DNA of 64,000 bases, from contig OX439046.1 of assembly GCA_949317995.1 (NCBI GenBank), positions 75,454,786-75,518,785 on the forward strand, read 5' to 3'. Made by a program: the position numbers and the translations under genes. Positions 45,402 through 57,420 of this stretch are shown in pieces (position 1 is the stretch's first letter; the number at the start of each line of letters is the position of its first letter). The stretch is from Acholoe squamosa. Its lineage: Eukaryota; Annelida; Polychaeta; Phyllodocida; Polynoidae. The notes beneath the pieces were generated by a model. That model was not told the origin of the DNA. It was given only the letters and a program-made list of their open reading frames with translations, and made no database searches.

Positions 45402-48232
45402 TAACTACAGGATATTACTCACTGGGGATGCAGCCAATCAGAGGCCTCCATTCGGTCACGTGACCTGGAGCCCCCGTGGTGCATGCTCATATATGGTCAA
45501 GTGACCTTAACCTTGACCTCATTTGCATAATAGGCCATGCCCCCTTGACCTAATTAGGGATTAGCGAGCACCTCTCAGCCAATCAGAGGACAGCATTCTG
45601 GTTACTATGGTAACATGACCTAATTAGGAGATCAATGCAATCACGTGACCCCTTGTTTGTAAACAACACATGGCCTAGCCACGTGGTCCCTTATTTGTAA
45701 ATAATGGGCCGGGCCTAATTATGCAAATGAGATATATAATAAACATAAAATATTTTTATAAAAAATTATATAGGAAGTAAAACACCATTATGCAAATGAG
45801 GGTCAGCCATCTTACCAATCAGAAGCCAGGCTACCACCAGCATGTAGTCACATGAAGATAATTATCACAGTTTCTAACACCTGTGATTTTACTGAGATCA
45901 AGAGCACTTTGATGGTATTAAAAAATAGCTTCCCACTCCCTCAACAGATACATAGGGTGAGACCACATGTAGTAATTCTCTTTTTATCCCCACACCTCTT
46001 ACACCTGTAAGCTGCATTAGTACTTTGATGGACATCCAAGGGTGGTAGGTGAAAATTATAAATGAAAAATTATATTTCATTTTATTTGCATATGTGCATG
46101 TGTGTGTGTGTAAAAAAAGCTTGTTAAGAAAAAAAAATAAATAAAAAAAAGCTGGGAAATACTTGGGTGACCCTTGGGGTGGGGGGCCCAAAATATTAAG
46201 CTATTTTAATATTAGTGAACACGCCCCTATAAGCCATGTATTTTACGATAGAGCACTGCAAGCCACCAAAGTGAGGGGTGTGTCTTATACATGAGGATTT
46301 TGTACTTTAGAGTAGTACTAAAGTGCTAAAAAACATGCCTGTATGGCGCTGGACCATACAACTAATAAAGACAAATGCTGGTGGATGAGTGGTGAAGAAG
46401 TTGTGTTGATTTTTGCCTATACCTTTGGATATCATTAGGTTTATATATAGGGATGAAGGAAATGTAAAAATAGTGACATATCACCAAGCTTAATTCTCTT
46501 GGAAAGGGCTGTAATGAAGGAAGGCCTATAGGAGTTAATGGAAAATCTATGGCCTCATTTCCTGCCAAAATATCATTCATGTTCTGATGCTATTTTCAAA
46601 TAGTTTTAGATTATGATAGTTGGATATGTATAGAAGTGGAAAATTCAAAAAAGATGCATATATGGTCAACCTAACTTTTGTGTATTGGACCATTTAAGTA
46701 CAGCATGCTTCCAAAATGATGTTCGCATTCAGGTTTAAAAATATTCACCTTTTCCTTATCTCAACTGTGATAGATGGAAAGTATGAATGTCCTGGATTTT
46801 AAAACTAGCTTTATATATTTTTTAAGTTGAGGCTAAGTCTATCAAAAGTGTGATACAGAAAGTGTCAGGTGTAGCCCTCACTGCAGTGCCCTTCAGTGTG
46901 GATACTATTAGGACCATGAGACCTGATGAGTGAGTAGAGTGTAGAACTACCTATGTATATATCCCCAGGTGTCACCAGTAGGGTAGCTCTTGTGGATTAG
47001 TTCTCCAACTATATTGGGAGCGCCGCTGTTCATATGCACAGACATGGACACATGTACTCATTTGTGACAGGGATTTCTAATCAGAATTTTCTCGCAATGA
47101 ATATTCACTCTAAAAATATCCACAATTCCTATCATGGATTCTCATTAAACTGAACAATGAACCACAGTTGTTGCATTATAGTGAATCAGTGTAGTTTCTA
47201 CAATAAAGCAGTACAGTACACACTGTGGTACAAGTAATCTCTGGACTAGCCCACTTAAAAGGGTCTATTTTCTCCTTTTTTCTATTCCCTCAGGTGTGTG
47301 TGGTCCACATATGCACAGGCACTGACACATTCCTCTGTGAAATTCTCAATCTCGCCATGAATATGAGCGTAGCTGGCAAAATGGCGTTAAACACCTATTA
47401 CTCACTCACCCACAAGTAATCTGTGCGAAAATGACAATGGTTCTCTGGTAATGTTGGGACAAGGATTTTTTTTTGATAATATCACCTACCGTACACAACT
47501 TTAAAACTTAGTCACCCACGTTTAATTTTAAAGATTTAGAGAATTTAAACTATACAAAAGTCATAAAGACACATTCAAAAATTTTCTCACCAAAGAAAAA
47601 ACTGATAGAGCAAGTGTATCAGCGTCAGGTCAGAGCACGATATTATCTGTGGACATACAAGAAGCTGGGTCTAGCATGCAACGACTGTGGTTATAGTGAA
47701 AATATCTTCGAGAACACATTTCACATCATTACCCGCACAGTGATGTTGTTCCCATTTTTACTGTGAAGTCGAGACGTGGCACACACCCGATGGGAAGGCT
47801 TGACTTTTGTATTTTTAAGAAGTCAGTCAAAAAAAGATTATTTGGTGGCCATGTGAAATTGTGTAATGTCGTTCTCGCCATGTGAGCCAGCAAGCAGAAA
47901 TGGGGTTCCTGCGGGATTTAGTATGTACCTGTTTTAGCCACCAGGGGGCACCACTATGGGCTAGAATAGGATAGATATGCCTAAACGATTATAGGGTACT
48001 TTTCTATGGAGAATCCAATGATTTTTGATAGAATGTTATATTTTTGGGTGAAAAGGTTCCAAATTAGGCTTGTAAAAAGAATGTTTTTGGGCCTAAATAG
48101 GCATTTTTCTTGATTTCTATTGCCATGGAAACATGATTTCCATTCTAAATAGGAAAATCAATGATCCCATTCGAAAGAATTTTTCAATAGGTTTACTATG
48201 TTGAGAACAGACCGAAAATACCTTTTCTAGAT
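45402..48232. other. Interior of the outer transposon, no gene seen
   Basis: 45430-45720 carries CCAATCAGAGG, several CACGTGACC and CAAGTGACC motifs and TTTGCATAAT, matching the subterminal array at 58480-58915. The remainder is AT-rich, with short unsupported frames. A CTCF-like motif is listed separately. Confidence 0.45.
47937..47955. promoter_or_regulatory. CTCF-like motif
   Basis: AGCCACCAGGGGGCACCACT agrees closely with the known CTCF core consensus CCACYAGRGGGCRS. Sequence match only; it lies in transposon DNA. Confidence 0.4.
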
Positions 48233-48288
48233 CTGCATCCCCAGTGAGTAATATCCTGTAGTTAGCTATAGTCCAGTTCCGATACATT

Positions 48289-49110
48289 ATATACTACTTG
48301 AATGGTTAATAGACTTGAAAGGTGGAAAGCTTATGTCGATTGAGAAGCAAGCAGAGAATTTGACCTGAAGTGGAAAGACTTTGGGAAGGCTATACCCTAT
48401 ATGAAAACAATGTCCCCAGGCCATAAGTTGTACCAGATAGAAAGAAACATAACTTTCAGCAATTCACATTCAAAGGCAGACTAAACTCTAGAAGCAGGAT
48501 GGTGTAGGTGGTGTAGGTGGCCAAAGTGATGTCAGGTAAGTGGACATGGACAAACTACTGGGTAGCGTTATTGTGAACGCCATTTTCTGATGTTTTAGCA
48601 GGTGTATGTTTCAGAACGACTAAAGGTCAACAAATGAACCTACCATCACCAAAATACCACTACAATCCCAGAATCTGAATGAATCTTTCTCCTGATATAT
48701 ACAGCATTGGTCAAGGTTTGGGTATATGTGTACACAATTGTTATATTTTTACTATAGTTTTTAACAATGCAAGATTCATTTTTATGCATTTTAACAATTA
48801 TTATAGTCTAGTTTTTAACATAATGCTGTGGGACAAATTGTGCAATAGATGATTGTTTGGCATGAAAAATGAGGGGCAAATCGCTGCCCGTTATAAAACA
48901 TACCTCTGGGTCCCCAGGTGTTACATTTGTCATCTTAGCCTTTCCACTTGATAAAAACCTTTTTTTTAGTACCTGTAACTCTGTATTTAATAACCTTTTC
49001 TATGTTATACCTATTTGTGGGGAAAACCTAAACCTTCTGAACCTCAGGTGCAGGAAATGGACATCCATAGTGTTAGGCCACAGGGTGAGCCCCAATAATG
49101 TCCTTAGAAA
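48289..49110. other. Intergenic stretch, no gene seen
   Basis: One 81-residue plus-strand frame (48869-49114) runs up to the long inverted repeat; it has no recognisable domain. Confidence 0.4.
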
Positions 49111-51946
49111 ATAAGTTTCGTTCCAACAAGAGGGGGAGTACAAAATTTTTGTGGTTTTGTATAGGTAATGACCCTAGGAATCATATATCAAAAGTTCTCC
49201 GCTCACCTCCCTGCAGTTTTTGCGTAGGTCAAGGTCAAAGGTCAAGAATTTCCCTCTTTATTCCTATGTAAATCTGTAAAACCCAGTAATTAATTGTATG
49301 TTGTCTATGGACTAGGCTAAAAGGCTAGAGGAGGGTATTATGGTTTAGTCTAAATCAGAAAATCATGCTGATTTCAAATATAATTGATATATTGGTGTGA
49401 GTATAATAGAAGTACCCGAAAAATGGGGTTTAAAAATAAAAATATTATTGAAAAATATGTTAAAATATCAAAAATCAGTAAAACATGAAATAAACCCTCA
49501 ATAATCCACCTAACACTTAAATGAGTTAGATGATGGGTGAGGAGCATAGTAAGCATGACCTAATTAGGTTATTAAGCCTTGACCTACTTAATTAGGTCAA
49601 AGGTCACAGACACAATATCTGCCATATCTCTGGTTCTAAGAGGGCTTTCCGCACAATTTTAAGTTCTAAATAGGGATTTCTGACATAGAGGAATAGATTG
49701 GACTAGGTTTAAACCTACTAGGATGCATTTTCAAGTCTCAAAATCTGAAATCAATATTGAATGTCTGTGTGAATACAGATGTGTGGTCAGAATGATTTTA
49801 ACAGATAACATCACAGGTAATATTGTAATATCCCATTTGTGATAGGTAGAGGGGCTCACAATAATCATATGTAGGCTGGTAGGTGTTTAATCAGGTTGCA
49901 ATAATTAGATTGTTAGGCCTTGACCTATATCTAATTAGGTCAAAGGGCACAAGAAACATGTTTGCAGATATCTCTGGTTCTAGCAGAGCTTTTCACACAA
50001 TTTTAAGCTCTAAATAGGGGTTTCTGATATAGAGGAATTTTATTGGTGTATGTTTTAACCTCCTAGAATGCACTGTTGTCTATGTGAGCCCTAAACATGG
50101 AATTATATTCAACTGTGTCTCCAACCATATGCATGCGAATGAATGAGAAAGAAGGCAAATTGTGCCATCCAAGTAGTGTTACATGTGTATCCAATGATCT
50201 TAATTGACATAAGTAATTTCAGCCTCAATTTTCGTTGGTAGTGCCCCCAGTTGTATTGATCATGTAACTCTGTTGAATCACTTGTATAGGCTTGGTCTTG
50301 CCCACAATAATGCAAGGATAGGGGCTGGGGTGGGCTGACCTATTATAAGGAGTGGAATGGCCACTTGTGGGGGAGCACAAGGGGTAAATCGTTAAGGCAC
50401 CCCCTCTTAAGGAGTTATCCTGTTGTTATACATTGTGTATACAGCTCTGTTTGAACTAAAATGTGGACCCCTGGTGCACCTTTTAGGTGCAGGGAGGGAT
50501 TTCTCTCAAACTTTTCCAAGACTCCTTTACCAGCATACACTGGTATAAGGGGGGGGAGGGATTCCAAGATCCCCAGTGCAAATGTCATGCTAGTCCAGCA
50601 TAAGAAATACCTTAGTACTGAAAAAAAACCTTGTAGAACAGCACAAAAAAAAACAGAGGCACTCACTATATGTCAGAGACAGGTGTGTGCAGCTGACAAG
50701 GCCACTTTTTGATGACAATCCATCTAATTTAGGTTCTAGTTTTCATGAAAATCTATCCCTTTTGAAGTAAACCCTTCTGATCATAGGTGTACCTCAGGAT
50801 TAAGGGTCACCTTTATCCCAAAACCACTATCACCATGGATTTGTTTGTCACAGGCCAGGCTGAACACCCCCATCAAAGGTGAATCGAGTGCCCCTCCCTA
50901 GTACTTACCCTCCGGGTTTCATGTACTAGCTTTTAGCTTCTTCAAAAGGTGGGAAAATTGTTGATTTGTGATTTATGCACATGACAGCACATCCTAGGAG
51001 GTTCAAACAAGTTCCAATGGATTCCTCTATATCAGAAACCCCTATTTAGAGCTTAAAATTGTGTGAAAAGCTCTGCTAGAACCAGAGATATTTGCAAACA
51101 TGTTTCTTGTGCCCTTTGACATAATTAGATATAGGTCAAGGCATAACAATCTAATTATTGCAACCTGATTAAACACTTACCAGCCTACATATGATTATTT
51201 TAAGCCCTCTACCCATCACAAATGGGATATTACAATATTACCTGTGATGTTATCTGTTTAAATCATTCTGACCACACATCTGTATTCACACAGATATTCA
51301 ATTTTGATTTCAGATTTCGAGACTTGAAAATGCATCCTAGTAGGTTTAAACCTAGTCCAATCTATTCCTCTATGTCAGAAATCCCTATTTAGAACTTAAA
51401 ATTGTGCGGAAAGCCCTCCTAGAACCAGAGATATTACAGATATTGTGTCTGTGACCCTTGATCTAGTTAAGTAGGTCAAGGCTTAATAACCTAATTAGGT
51501 CATGCTTACTATGCTCCTCACCCACCATCTAACTCATTTAAGTGTTAGGTGGATGATTGAGGGTTTACTTCATGTTTTACTGATTTTTGATATTTTAACA
51601 TATTTTTCAATAATATTTTTATTTTTAAACCCCATTTTTCGGGTACTTCTATTATACTCACACCAATATATCAATTATATTTGAAATCAGCATGATTTTC
51701 TGGTTTAGACTAAACCATAATACCCTCCTCTAGCCTTTTAGCCTAGTCCATAGACAACATACAATTAATTACTGGGTTTTACAGATTTATATAGGAATAA
51801 AGAGGGAAATTCTTGACCTTTGACCTTGACCTACGCAAAAACTGCAGGGAGGTTAGCGGAGAACTTTTGATATATGATTCCTAGGGTCATTACCTATACA
51901 AAACCACAAAAATTTTGTACTCCCCCTCTTGTTGGAACGAAACTTC
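49111..51946. mobile_element. Long inverted-repeat element with arms of about 970 bp
   Basis: The left arm (49111-about 50090) starts AGTTTCGTTCCAACAAGAGG; the right arm (about 50985-51946) ends CCTCTTGTTGGAACGAAACT. The arms match along their length, for example TAATACCCTCCTCTAGCC at 51719-51736 against its complement at 49332-49349. Within each arm a block of about 340 bases, with TCTCTGGTTCTA, CACAATTTTAAG and GATATAGAGGAAT, occurs twice. The 900-base centre is non-coding, with small frames only. It is probably a fold-back or composite MITE; no target duplication was identified. Confidence 0.85.
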
Positions 51947-51949
51947 ATA

Positions 51950-52125
51950 ATTTGGTGGCTCACCCTGTCGCCTATGTCCGTTAATCTACATCCTTCGGGT
52001 TTTACTTTATCAACTACAAAAAACTCTTCAGTCAAGGTACGCTCGTACAGTCTGTTGAATGCCATTTCTTCTTGCTTAGCATTTAGTCCAGATCTCATTC
52101 TGGTACGAAGGTAACCTAACCTCAC
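51950..52125 (-). CDS. Short unassigned coding-like frame beside the long inverted repeat
   Basis: The frame reads KQEEMAFNRLYERTLTEEFF then VDKVKPEGCRLTDIGDRVS, of ordinary protein-like composition, before running into the inverted-repeat arm at 51946. It could be an exon fragment or part of a decayed element. No family recognised. Confidence 0.25.
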
Positions 52126-52800
52126 AGCGCAGGATGTACAGTGGGTTATTGGCGATTCTGAACCGTAAGACCACCCTGATCACTTGAATAATTATATGAT
52201 ATAGGTATCAACCGTTTAATCCATGTTATTGTATTGACTTTACAAGAAAAAAGCTGAAAATTAAGTTTTATTGTGTGGATTTGACCTTGACCTTGACCTT
52301 CAAACCTATTGATATTAACAGAATGTGAATGTAAGACCTTGTTAACATATAATTTGCTGTTGAAATTTTATGTCCATGCCTATTAGCTGGAAAGAAATAA
52401 GCTTTTCTAAATCTTATCATTTTCCTGGTTGCCAATTCGGAAAATCATATTTTATGGGATTTCCCCAGCCATGCCACCTTGGCATCATTTGGATCTGTGA
52501 TCAGGGTTGTCTTACGGTTCATAGTCAACAACAAACCGTATGTCCTTCGCTGTAAGGTCATTCTAGATGGCAACTAGACTTATTCTGTCATTTTTCTTGA
52601 GAGACGGTCTTTTAACTTATTTTTCTTGAAGGGTCTGTTGTGGAGCCTTAAAAGTATATTGTGAACAACATCATTGAAGGAGAGGTTTCTTGTTAACTTC
52701 CGCCTGGTGCATGAAGTGAAGAGATACAGGAACTGGAGGAGCTGGGAGGTACTCCTTGCTTGTTTTAATTTGTAGGACAAATGTGCTGTTTGTTTGGCTT
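52126..52800. other. Intergenic stretch, no gene seen
   Basis: Includes a tandem TTGACCTTGACC run at 52281-52300. Nothing coding is supported. Confidence 0.4.
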
Positions 52801-52805
52801 ATCCC

Positions 52806-53120
52806 CCCCCAGTTCTAGTCTAGATCAAATGTGTACATAGTAATCATTGTTATCATTACCATTATCAACGAGTCAATAATATGTGAACATTATCATTGTA
52901 GAGGATACCCAACTAACTGTAAGGAAATTAGTTCCTAGATTACCCACCAGGGTTATATATTACTAGTGTGTTGCCATATTGCTTTCACAGACCGCCATGT
53001 AAACTTTAAATTTTTCTTTTTCAACTTTGTTACCATTAATGAAGTGCCCCCCAGTTCTAGGCTAGGGCAAATGTGTATAATTGTATTTATTATCATTACC
53101 TTTATCAACGAGTCAATATG
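52806..53120. repeat. Imperfect direct repeat of about 80 bp
   Basis: CCCCCCAGTTCTAGTCTAGA (52805-) and CCCCCCAGTTCTAGGCTAGG (53047-) start two copies that both continue ...CAAATGTGTA...TATCATTACC.TTATCAACGAGTCAATA. Confidence 0.8.
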
Positions 53121-53324
53121 AAGTTATCAAGGGTTATTTGAGAAGGGGTTCACCCTTGTGTTCTGGGGAAAGTGTTATTGTACGATATACCACGGTTATC
53201 ACATTTCAGAACGATTTTGGGTGCCCAAACTGGATAATTTTAGTGCTCTTTTTCTATGCTATTCTTATATGCAACAGCAGCTCAGGTTTAGCTTTGGCAG
53301 TGGTTCATACAGGAAAAGCTCAGC

Positions 53325-53400
53325 GTGGGTGGGACTAGAACCAGGGAACCTCTGATCCAAAGTACCTCATGCTATCCATAAGGCCACAGGGCTGGACAAT
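53325..53400 (-). other. tRNA-like remnant (possible SINE head)
   Basis: On the minus strand the sequence resembles a whole tRNA: GCCTTATGGATAGCATGAG (D-arm-like), CTTTGGATCAGAGG (anticodon-arm-like) and CCTGGTTCTAGTCCC (T-arm-like, with GTTCTA for GTTCRA). The acceptor stem is not convincing. Confidence 0.4.
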
Positions 53401-53901
53401 CGTGCTAGGTTAGATGAGTCTAATGTCTGGGACCCTATGGATACCATATATAAATGTATATGGGCTGATTCAAGAAACAATGTTTTGGGGTCTTTTTACC
53501 TTCAGGGGGTTGCAATAAACACATTGAAGCTCCCTTCTTCTTTATTCTAGTCACATTTGATGGAAAACATCTGGAGCCTCAGAAAAATGACAAATTTGCT
53601 TATGTCGGCCTATAATCCTTGGAGATATTGGGCCTCAAATGTGAAAAATTGCCCAATTTTGCATTTTTTGGCAACATTATCAAATTTCTATGTAATTTAC
53701 TGCTTATTTAAGCAGTCCTAGAACATCATGAATTATTTTTTTCCTTAGTGAGAGTTCCTATCTAACATTTCCATGTCGTTTCAAGTTCATACAACACATA
53801 ATTTTTTCAAGATACCTCTTCCCATGAAAAATGACAGATTTTCTACTCACCAAGCCTATCATATATATATAGACTAGTTTAGTGGTCAGTGAAAACGTCT
53901 C
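53401..53901. other. Stretch between the two tRNA-like sequences, no gene seen
   Basis: No coding frame or repeat that I can support. Confidence 0.4.
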
Positions 53902-53972
53902 TGGAGACACCGGGATTCGAACCCGGGTCTCTCGCTTGCAAGTTGAGTGCCCTACCGCTAAGCTACATCCCC
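53902..53972 (-). tRNA. tRNA-Ala(TGC)-like gene or tRNA-derived SINE head, imperfect
   Basis: The minus strand reads GGGGATGTAGCTTAGCGGTA (acceptor, A-box and D-arm), a loop CTTGCAA with anticodon TGC, then GGGTTCGAATCCC (B box and T arm), and GTGTCTCC closing the acceptor stem with G-T wobbles. The anticodon stem has two mismatches (CTCAA against GCGAG), so it is probably a pseudogene or the head of a SINE rather than a working alanine tRNA. It has internal polymerase III boxes. Confidence 0.55.
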
Positions 53973-55150
53973 TGGCCTGACATACCCTGTCACCAACACG
54001 GCCCCACTGACATTTCCACCTTCCAACTAGCCTGGATCGGTATGCTATACATAGGGGGAGTGACACAACCAAGTGAACAGTCCCTCTGAAGGCTCTGCGC
54101 ACCCAACGGGGGAACAAACCCCTACACTAGCTAGCCTGCTAATATACCAGCTTTAATCTATTTAATTCCCACCATTAAAGGGTTTTTTATAGGGGTCTAT
54201 TTGGCAGAAAAATGTTTGGCTCTGCCTATAAACCCTACATCACCACAGGCTTGGAACCAATTTTTCAACTCCGGAGGTGTGACCTACGCTGAATTGGCCC
54301 AATTCAGCGTAGGTCACAAAAAGTCATTCTTTACGTAGAATGCTCACCAGTCTAAGGAATCATCTTTTATGGTGTTGAACTGTTTTGTATTGATTAGTAG
54401 ACATGTTTGGCTGGATAAAAATGACAAAATGAGTTATGTTGATTTATTTTTCTGTAAGGGCTGGCCTGCAGTGAGTCAGAAGTGCGTCTAAAAAAGGCCA
54501 AAGATCATTTTCAGCAAGGGCCTTCCTGAGCTTCTTAAATAAATTATAGGTGGCAGAGGGTCTCTGTATTGTGTAGTAGACACACTGTAGGGAAGGTATA
54601 GTGATTCTTAAGAGTATATGATGATTTTTGATGAACTGAGGGTAAAGTTAAAATTGTGGATCGATTTTGACCAAATTTTACACCTCAAGCTATATAAGAC
54701 AAGACCCGCAATTCCAAGAGTTTTGATCCCTGGTTTTTGATCTTTGGTACACTTAAACTACTTAATTGTAGTACAATTGAGACAAAATTTGGTGGCAATC
54801 CAAGCATTACTCAGTGTAGTTTTGATGTTATATCTAAAAACGTGACCAATGCTGAACGGGTTTTGAAGGGTTGTATGCTGCAGGCTATAAAAACTGACCC
54901 GTTTGGAGTTGGTGACTTAAATAAACCTTTTTGAATAGCCAAGATATAGGGTTTCAAACGAAATAAAGTGTCATTAAGTTATACTGAATTTCTTAATTCA
55001 TCAGTCCTGAGCCCAATATGCATTAAAAAGTGAAATAGCGCATATATGTCAGTGAATGCAGAATGCACTCTGATGCACTCTAATGCATCCTAAAGGTGCA
55101 GACCATGGTATAAATGCAATGTGTGATGATTATGCTTGCATGTGTGCACG
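53973..55150. other. Intergenic stretch, no gene seen
   Basis: 54284-54316 contains a 16-base perfect hairpin (CTACGCTGAATTGG with CCAATTCAGCGTAG). Nothing coding is supported. Confidence 0.4.
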
Positions 55151-55169
55151 AAATGAACAATGAGTTTAT

Positions 55170-55353
55170 GATGGACATATTTTACTGCATTGTTTGGTGC
55201 TGTTGATTTTGGCAATGCACAAGAGCGGTTGGCCATTGTTCCTTTGTGTTTATAAGTTTGGTTCCCATACTATTATTAGCTGAGAGGAGATACCAGAATT
55301 GAAATACAGACGGTGGTATGGACAGGAGATGAACAGTAGGATAAAACTCACAG
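55170..55353 (+). other. Duplicated lectin 5' noncoding exon, copy 2
   Basis: Matches 33900-34060 (GGCAATGCACA, TGTTCCTT.GTGT, GTTTGGTTCCCAT, GATGAACAGTAGGA) and ends CTCACAG/GTTAGAAACATTT. Its upstream half lies separately at 55765-55860. Confidence 0.6.
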
Positions 55354-55670
55354 GTTAGAAACATTTTATCTGCATTGTATTGCTATGTTTGGATTTCTCT
55401 TAAAATTTCTCTATGAAGGTTAAATAATCATGGTCCTTGCATCTAAAGTGCATGCACGTGATACAGAATAGCCATTTAGGGACATTTTTATGGTGGCAAT
55501 GAAAGCTTATCACTTTTGATTTTGTTCTTGTAAGTTGATTTGGCATCATGATGCGTGAATACAGCCCTGGCAAGTAACTGACTGGGGTTTAAAAAGATGT
55601 CACTCATGTAAGAAAGTCATGAGTATGCATTGAGTAGGTCTCAGCACTGTGTTTGCATGAAAGTCATGAT

Positions 55671-55671
<1 letters not shown>

Positions 55672-55766
<95 letters not shown>
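55672..55766. repeat. (CT)n(TA)n compound microsatellite
   Basis: About 24 CT units followed by about 23 TA units. Confidence 0.98.
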
Positions 55767-55768
<2 letters not shown>

Positions 55769-55904
55769 GCACTAAGGACGTCACCCTTTGACAGCCCCAC
55801 TAAAGCGGATGTGAATAAAGCATTGGCTGCATTGTCCACCATGATTTTTAACAATAGGGTTTTTTGGCTTGATATGGGAGGGTGATATGAAGCATGACAG
55901 TCAG

Positions 55905-56186
55905 TTACAAGGTCAGGTCATCTCGCTTCCTCTTGAGTTTCCGGTTAGCAATGTCCAAGGTGATTTCAGACAGGAGGTAGGCAGTAGTAAATGATGTGGT
56001 GCCATACTTCCTTGGCGGCTGCACCCTGCCCATGATGTCAGATGCTTCTAGTGTCATCACATGTTCTTGTCTGGGCCAACGGAAGGCAGGAGTGGGTTGT
56101 TTGTACTTATATACCTTCTTGGTGCACCACATCATGGTGACCTCGTAATCGCTGTCATACCCGTACTGGTCCTGTACAAACACCAT
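55905..56186 (-). CDS. Unassigned 93-residue frame
   Basis: Starts MVFVQDQYGYDSDYEVTMMW and ends RKLKRKRDDLTL, a basic, nuclear-localisation-like tail. The composition is protein-like, with Tyr and acidic residues early and two blocks FRWPRQEHVMTLEASDIMG and VQPPRKYGTTSF. No domain recognised. It lies between two copies of the lectin 5' unit, and could be a fragment of a transposon protein. Confidence 0.35.
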   Translation of the reverse strand: MVFVQDQYGYDSDYEVTMMWCTKKVYKYKQPTPAFRWPRQEHVMTLEASDIMGRVQPPRKYGTTSFTTAYLLSEITLDIANRKLKRKRDDLTL

Positions 56187-56528
56187 CTTTTCATGAAAAG
56201 ATGTTTCATTTTAAGGGATAATTTCAGGAATTTTCTTTTTATTCAATTGTCAGGCCTCTGTTATGTGAAAAAATGATGACAGAATACCCATTCTGCAAAT
56301 AGAATTTCATTGAATCAAATAGTGATGGTATTATGACATAGTAGTGTCTAATCGATTCTTCCACGAATGTAATGTTCGTAGAAGAATCGCTTAGGCCTAA
56401 CACAATTTGTTGTGTTAGCCATACACTACAATTAATTTAACCATTGTTAAAGACATCACTGTGCTCTGTAGACTAAAAAAACCATTCAACCTGTCCAATA
56501 ACTAATTCTTATCATTCAAACCTTTCAG

Positions 56529-56702
56529 CATGTCCTGATCGCTACATCGCAATTTGCTACATCGCAGTTCTTGATAACCAGGCCAATACCTTGGCTGAAT
56601 GCCAAAGGGGATGCTCTCAGGATGCAACATGCACGGCCTTTGACTATTACAATGATAATTTCTGGAGACACACTGGTACACCAGTGTTAAGGATCGGCTA
56701 GG
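56529..56702 (+). pseudogene. PAN/apple-domain exon
   Basis: After the acceptor CCTTTCAG the frame reads ACPDRYIAICYIAVLDNQAN, then TLAECQRGCSQDATCTAFDYYND and stops at TAG 56700-56702. The C....AECQ..C..DATC.AFDY spacing is the core of PAN/apple domains, which bind proteins or sugars in secreted proteins. The exon lacks the last Cys and a donor is unclear. It follows a duplicated lectin 5' region and precedes another, suggesting a tandem cluster of related secreted-protein genes. Confidence 0.6.
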
Positions 56703-56734
56703 CCCCAGGAGTCACCCATTGGCATATATAATGC

Positions 56735-56986
56735 ACTATGGACGTCACACTTTCACAGCCCCACTAAAGCGGATGTGAATAAAGCATTGGCTGTAATGTC
56801 CACAGTGATTTTTAACAATAGGGTTTTCATGGCCCTATTGTACTGGGTTGTTAGGTGTTATTGATTTTGGCAATGCATAGTCACCGTTTACCATCGTTTC
56901 TTGGTGTTCTCAGTTTAGTCTCAATACTACTCTGGAAATACAAACTGTACTGTAAGCAGGAGATGAAGAGTACGATAAACTGCCAG
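56735..56986 (+). other. Duplicated lectin 5' noncoding exon, copy 3
   Basis: Matches 33790-34060 over its whole length (GCGGATGTGAATAAAGCATT, TTGGCAATGCATAG, AGATGAAGAGTA) and ends CTGCCAG/GTTAGAAACATTT. It is followed at 57308 by the matching acceptor and signal-peptide exon. Confidence 0.65.
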
Positions 56987-57307
56987 GTTAGAAACATTTT
57001 ATCTGCATTGATCTTGCAATTCGAGTGAGTTTTGAATCACTTAAGTAATTTTCTGCGCAGCTCTAAGTCATTTAGGCACCTTTGTATTGGACACACTATG
57101 CTAAAAATTTAGAGAAATATCTATTTTTAACACCTTGAGGGTGACACAGCTTTTTCTCTATGAAGGGTGAAGAACTCTCTGCAAGAGTTAGTTAGTTTAT
57201 AGCATGTTTATTTTCTATAAATTATTTGAAGTATGACCTTTCAAATATATTGCTTTTGTTCTTTCTATTCAATGATTAGAATTGGCCAACATTCTTTTTC
57301 CACTCAG

Positions 57308-57420
57308 GTATAGAGACTGCCAGAAGTGATGTAATTTTAATTGGTATTCAAGGCAATGTTTAGGATGCTCACACGTAGGATTGTGGTGTTGTTTATGGTG
57401 CTGCCTGTAATAACATGTAG
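57308..57420 (+). pseudogene. Orphan signal-peptide exon, paralogous to lectin exon 1
   Basis: After the acceptor TTTCCACTCAG the exon carries a Met at 57356 and RMLTRRIVVLFMVLPVITC, then donor GTAGTT. Its position, phase (two bases over) and flanks match 34635-34741, where the peptide also ends in a Val-rich segment and Cys. No downstream lectin exon was found before the transposon-rich DNA starting near 57570, so the copy appears truncated. Confidence 0.65.

Larger units (their letters stand above)
43476..48288. mobile_element. DNA transposon with about 55-bp terminal inverted repeats, itself interrupted
   Basis: The left end TGTATCGGAACAGGACTATA (43481-) and the right end TATAGTCCAGTTCCGATACA (48267-48286, reverse complement) match. 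Inside the inserted Harbinger element the repeat continues: ACTACAGGATATTACTCACT at 45405 pairs with AGTGAGTAATATCCTGTAGT at 48243-48262. The interior has no transposase I can recognise. A related left end lies at about 58420-58480. Superfamily not assigned. Confidence 0.75.

Noticed and set aside
53902-53972. Functional alanine tRNA
   Set aside because: Two mismatches in the anticodon stem and a nearby second tRNA-like remnant favour a pseudogene or SINE; kept only as tRNA-like.
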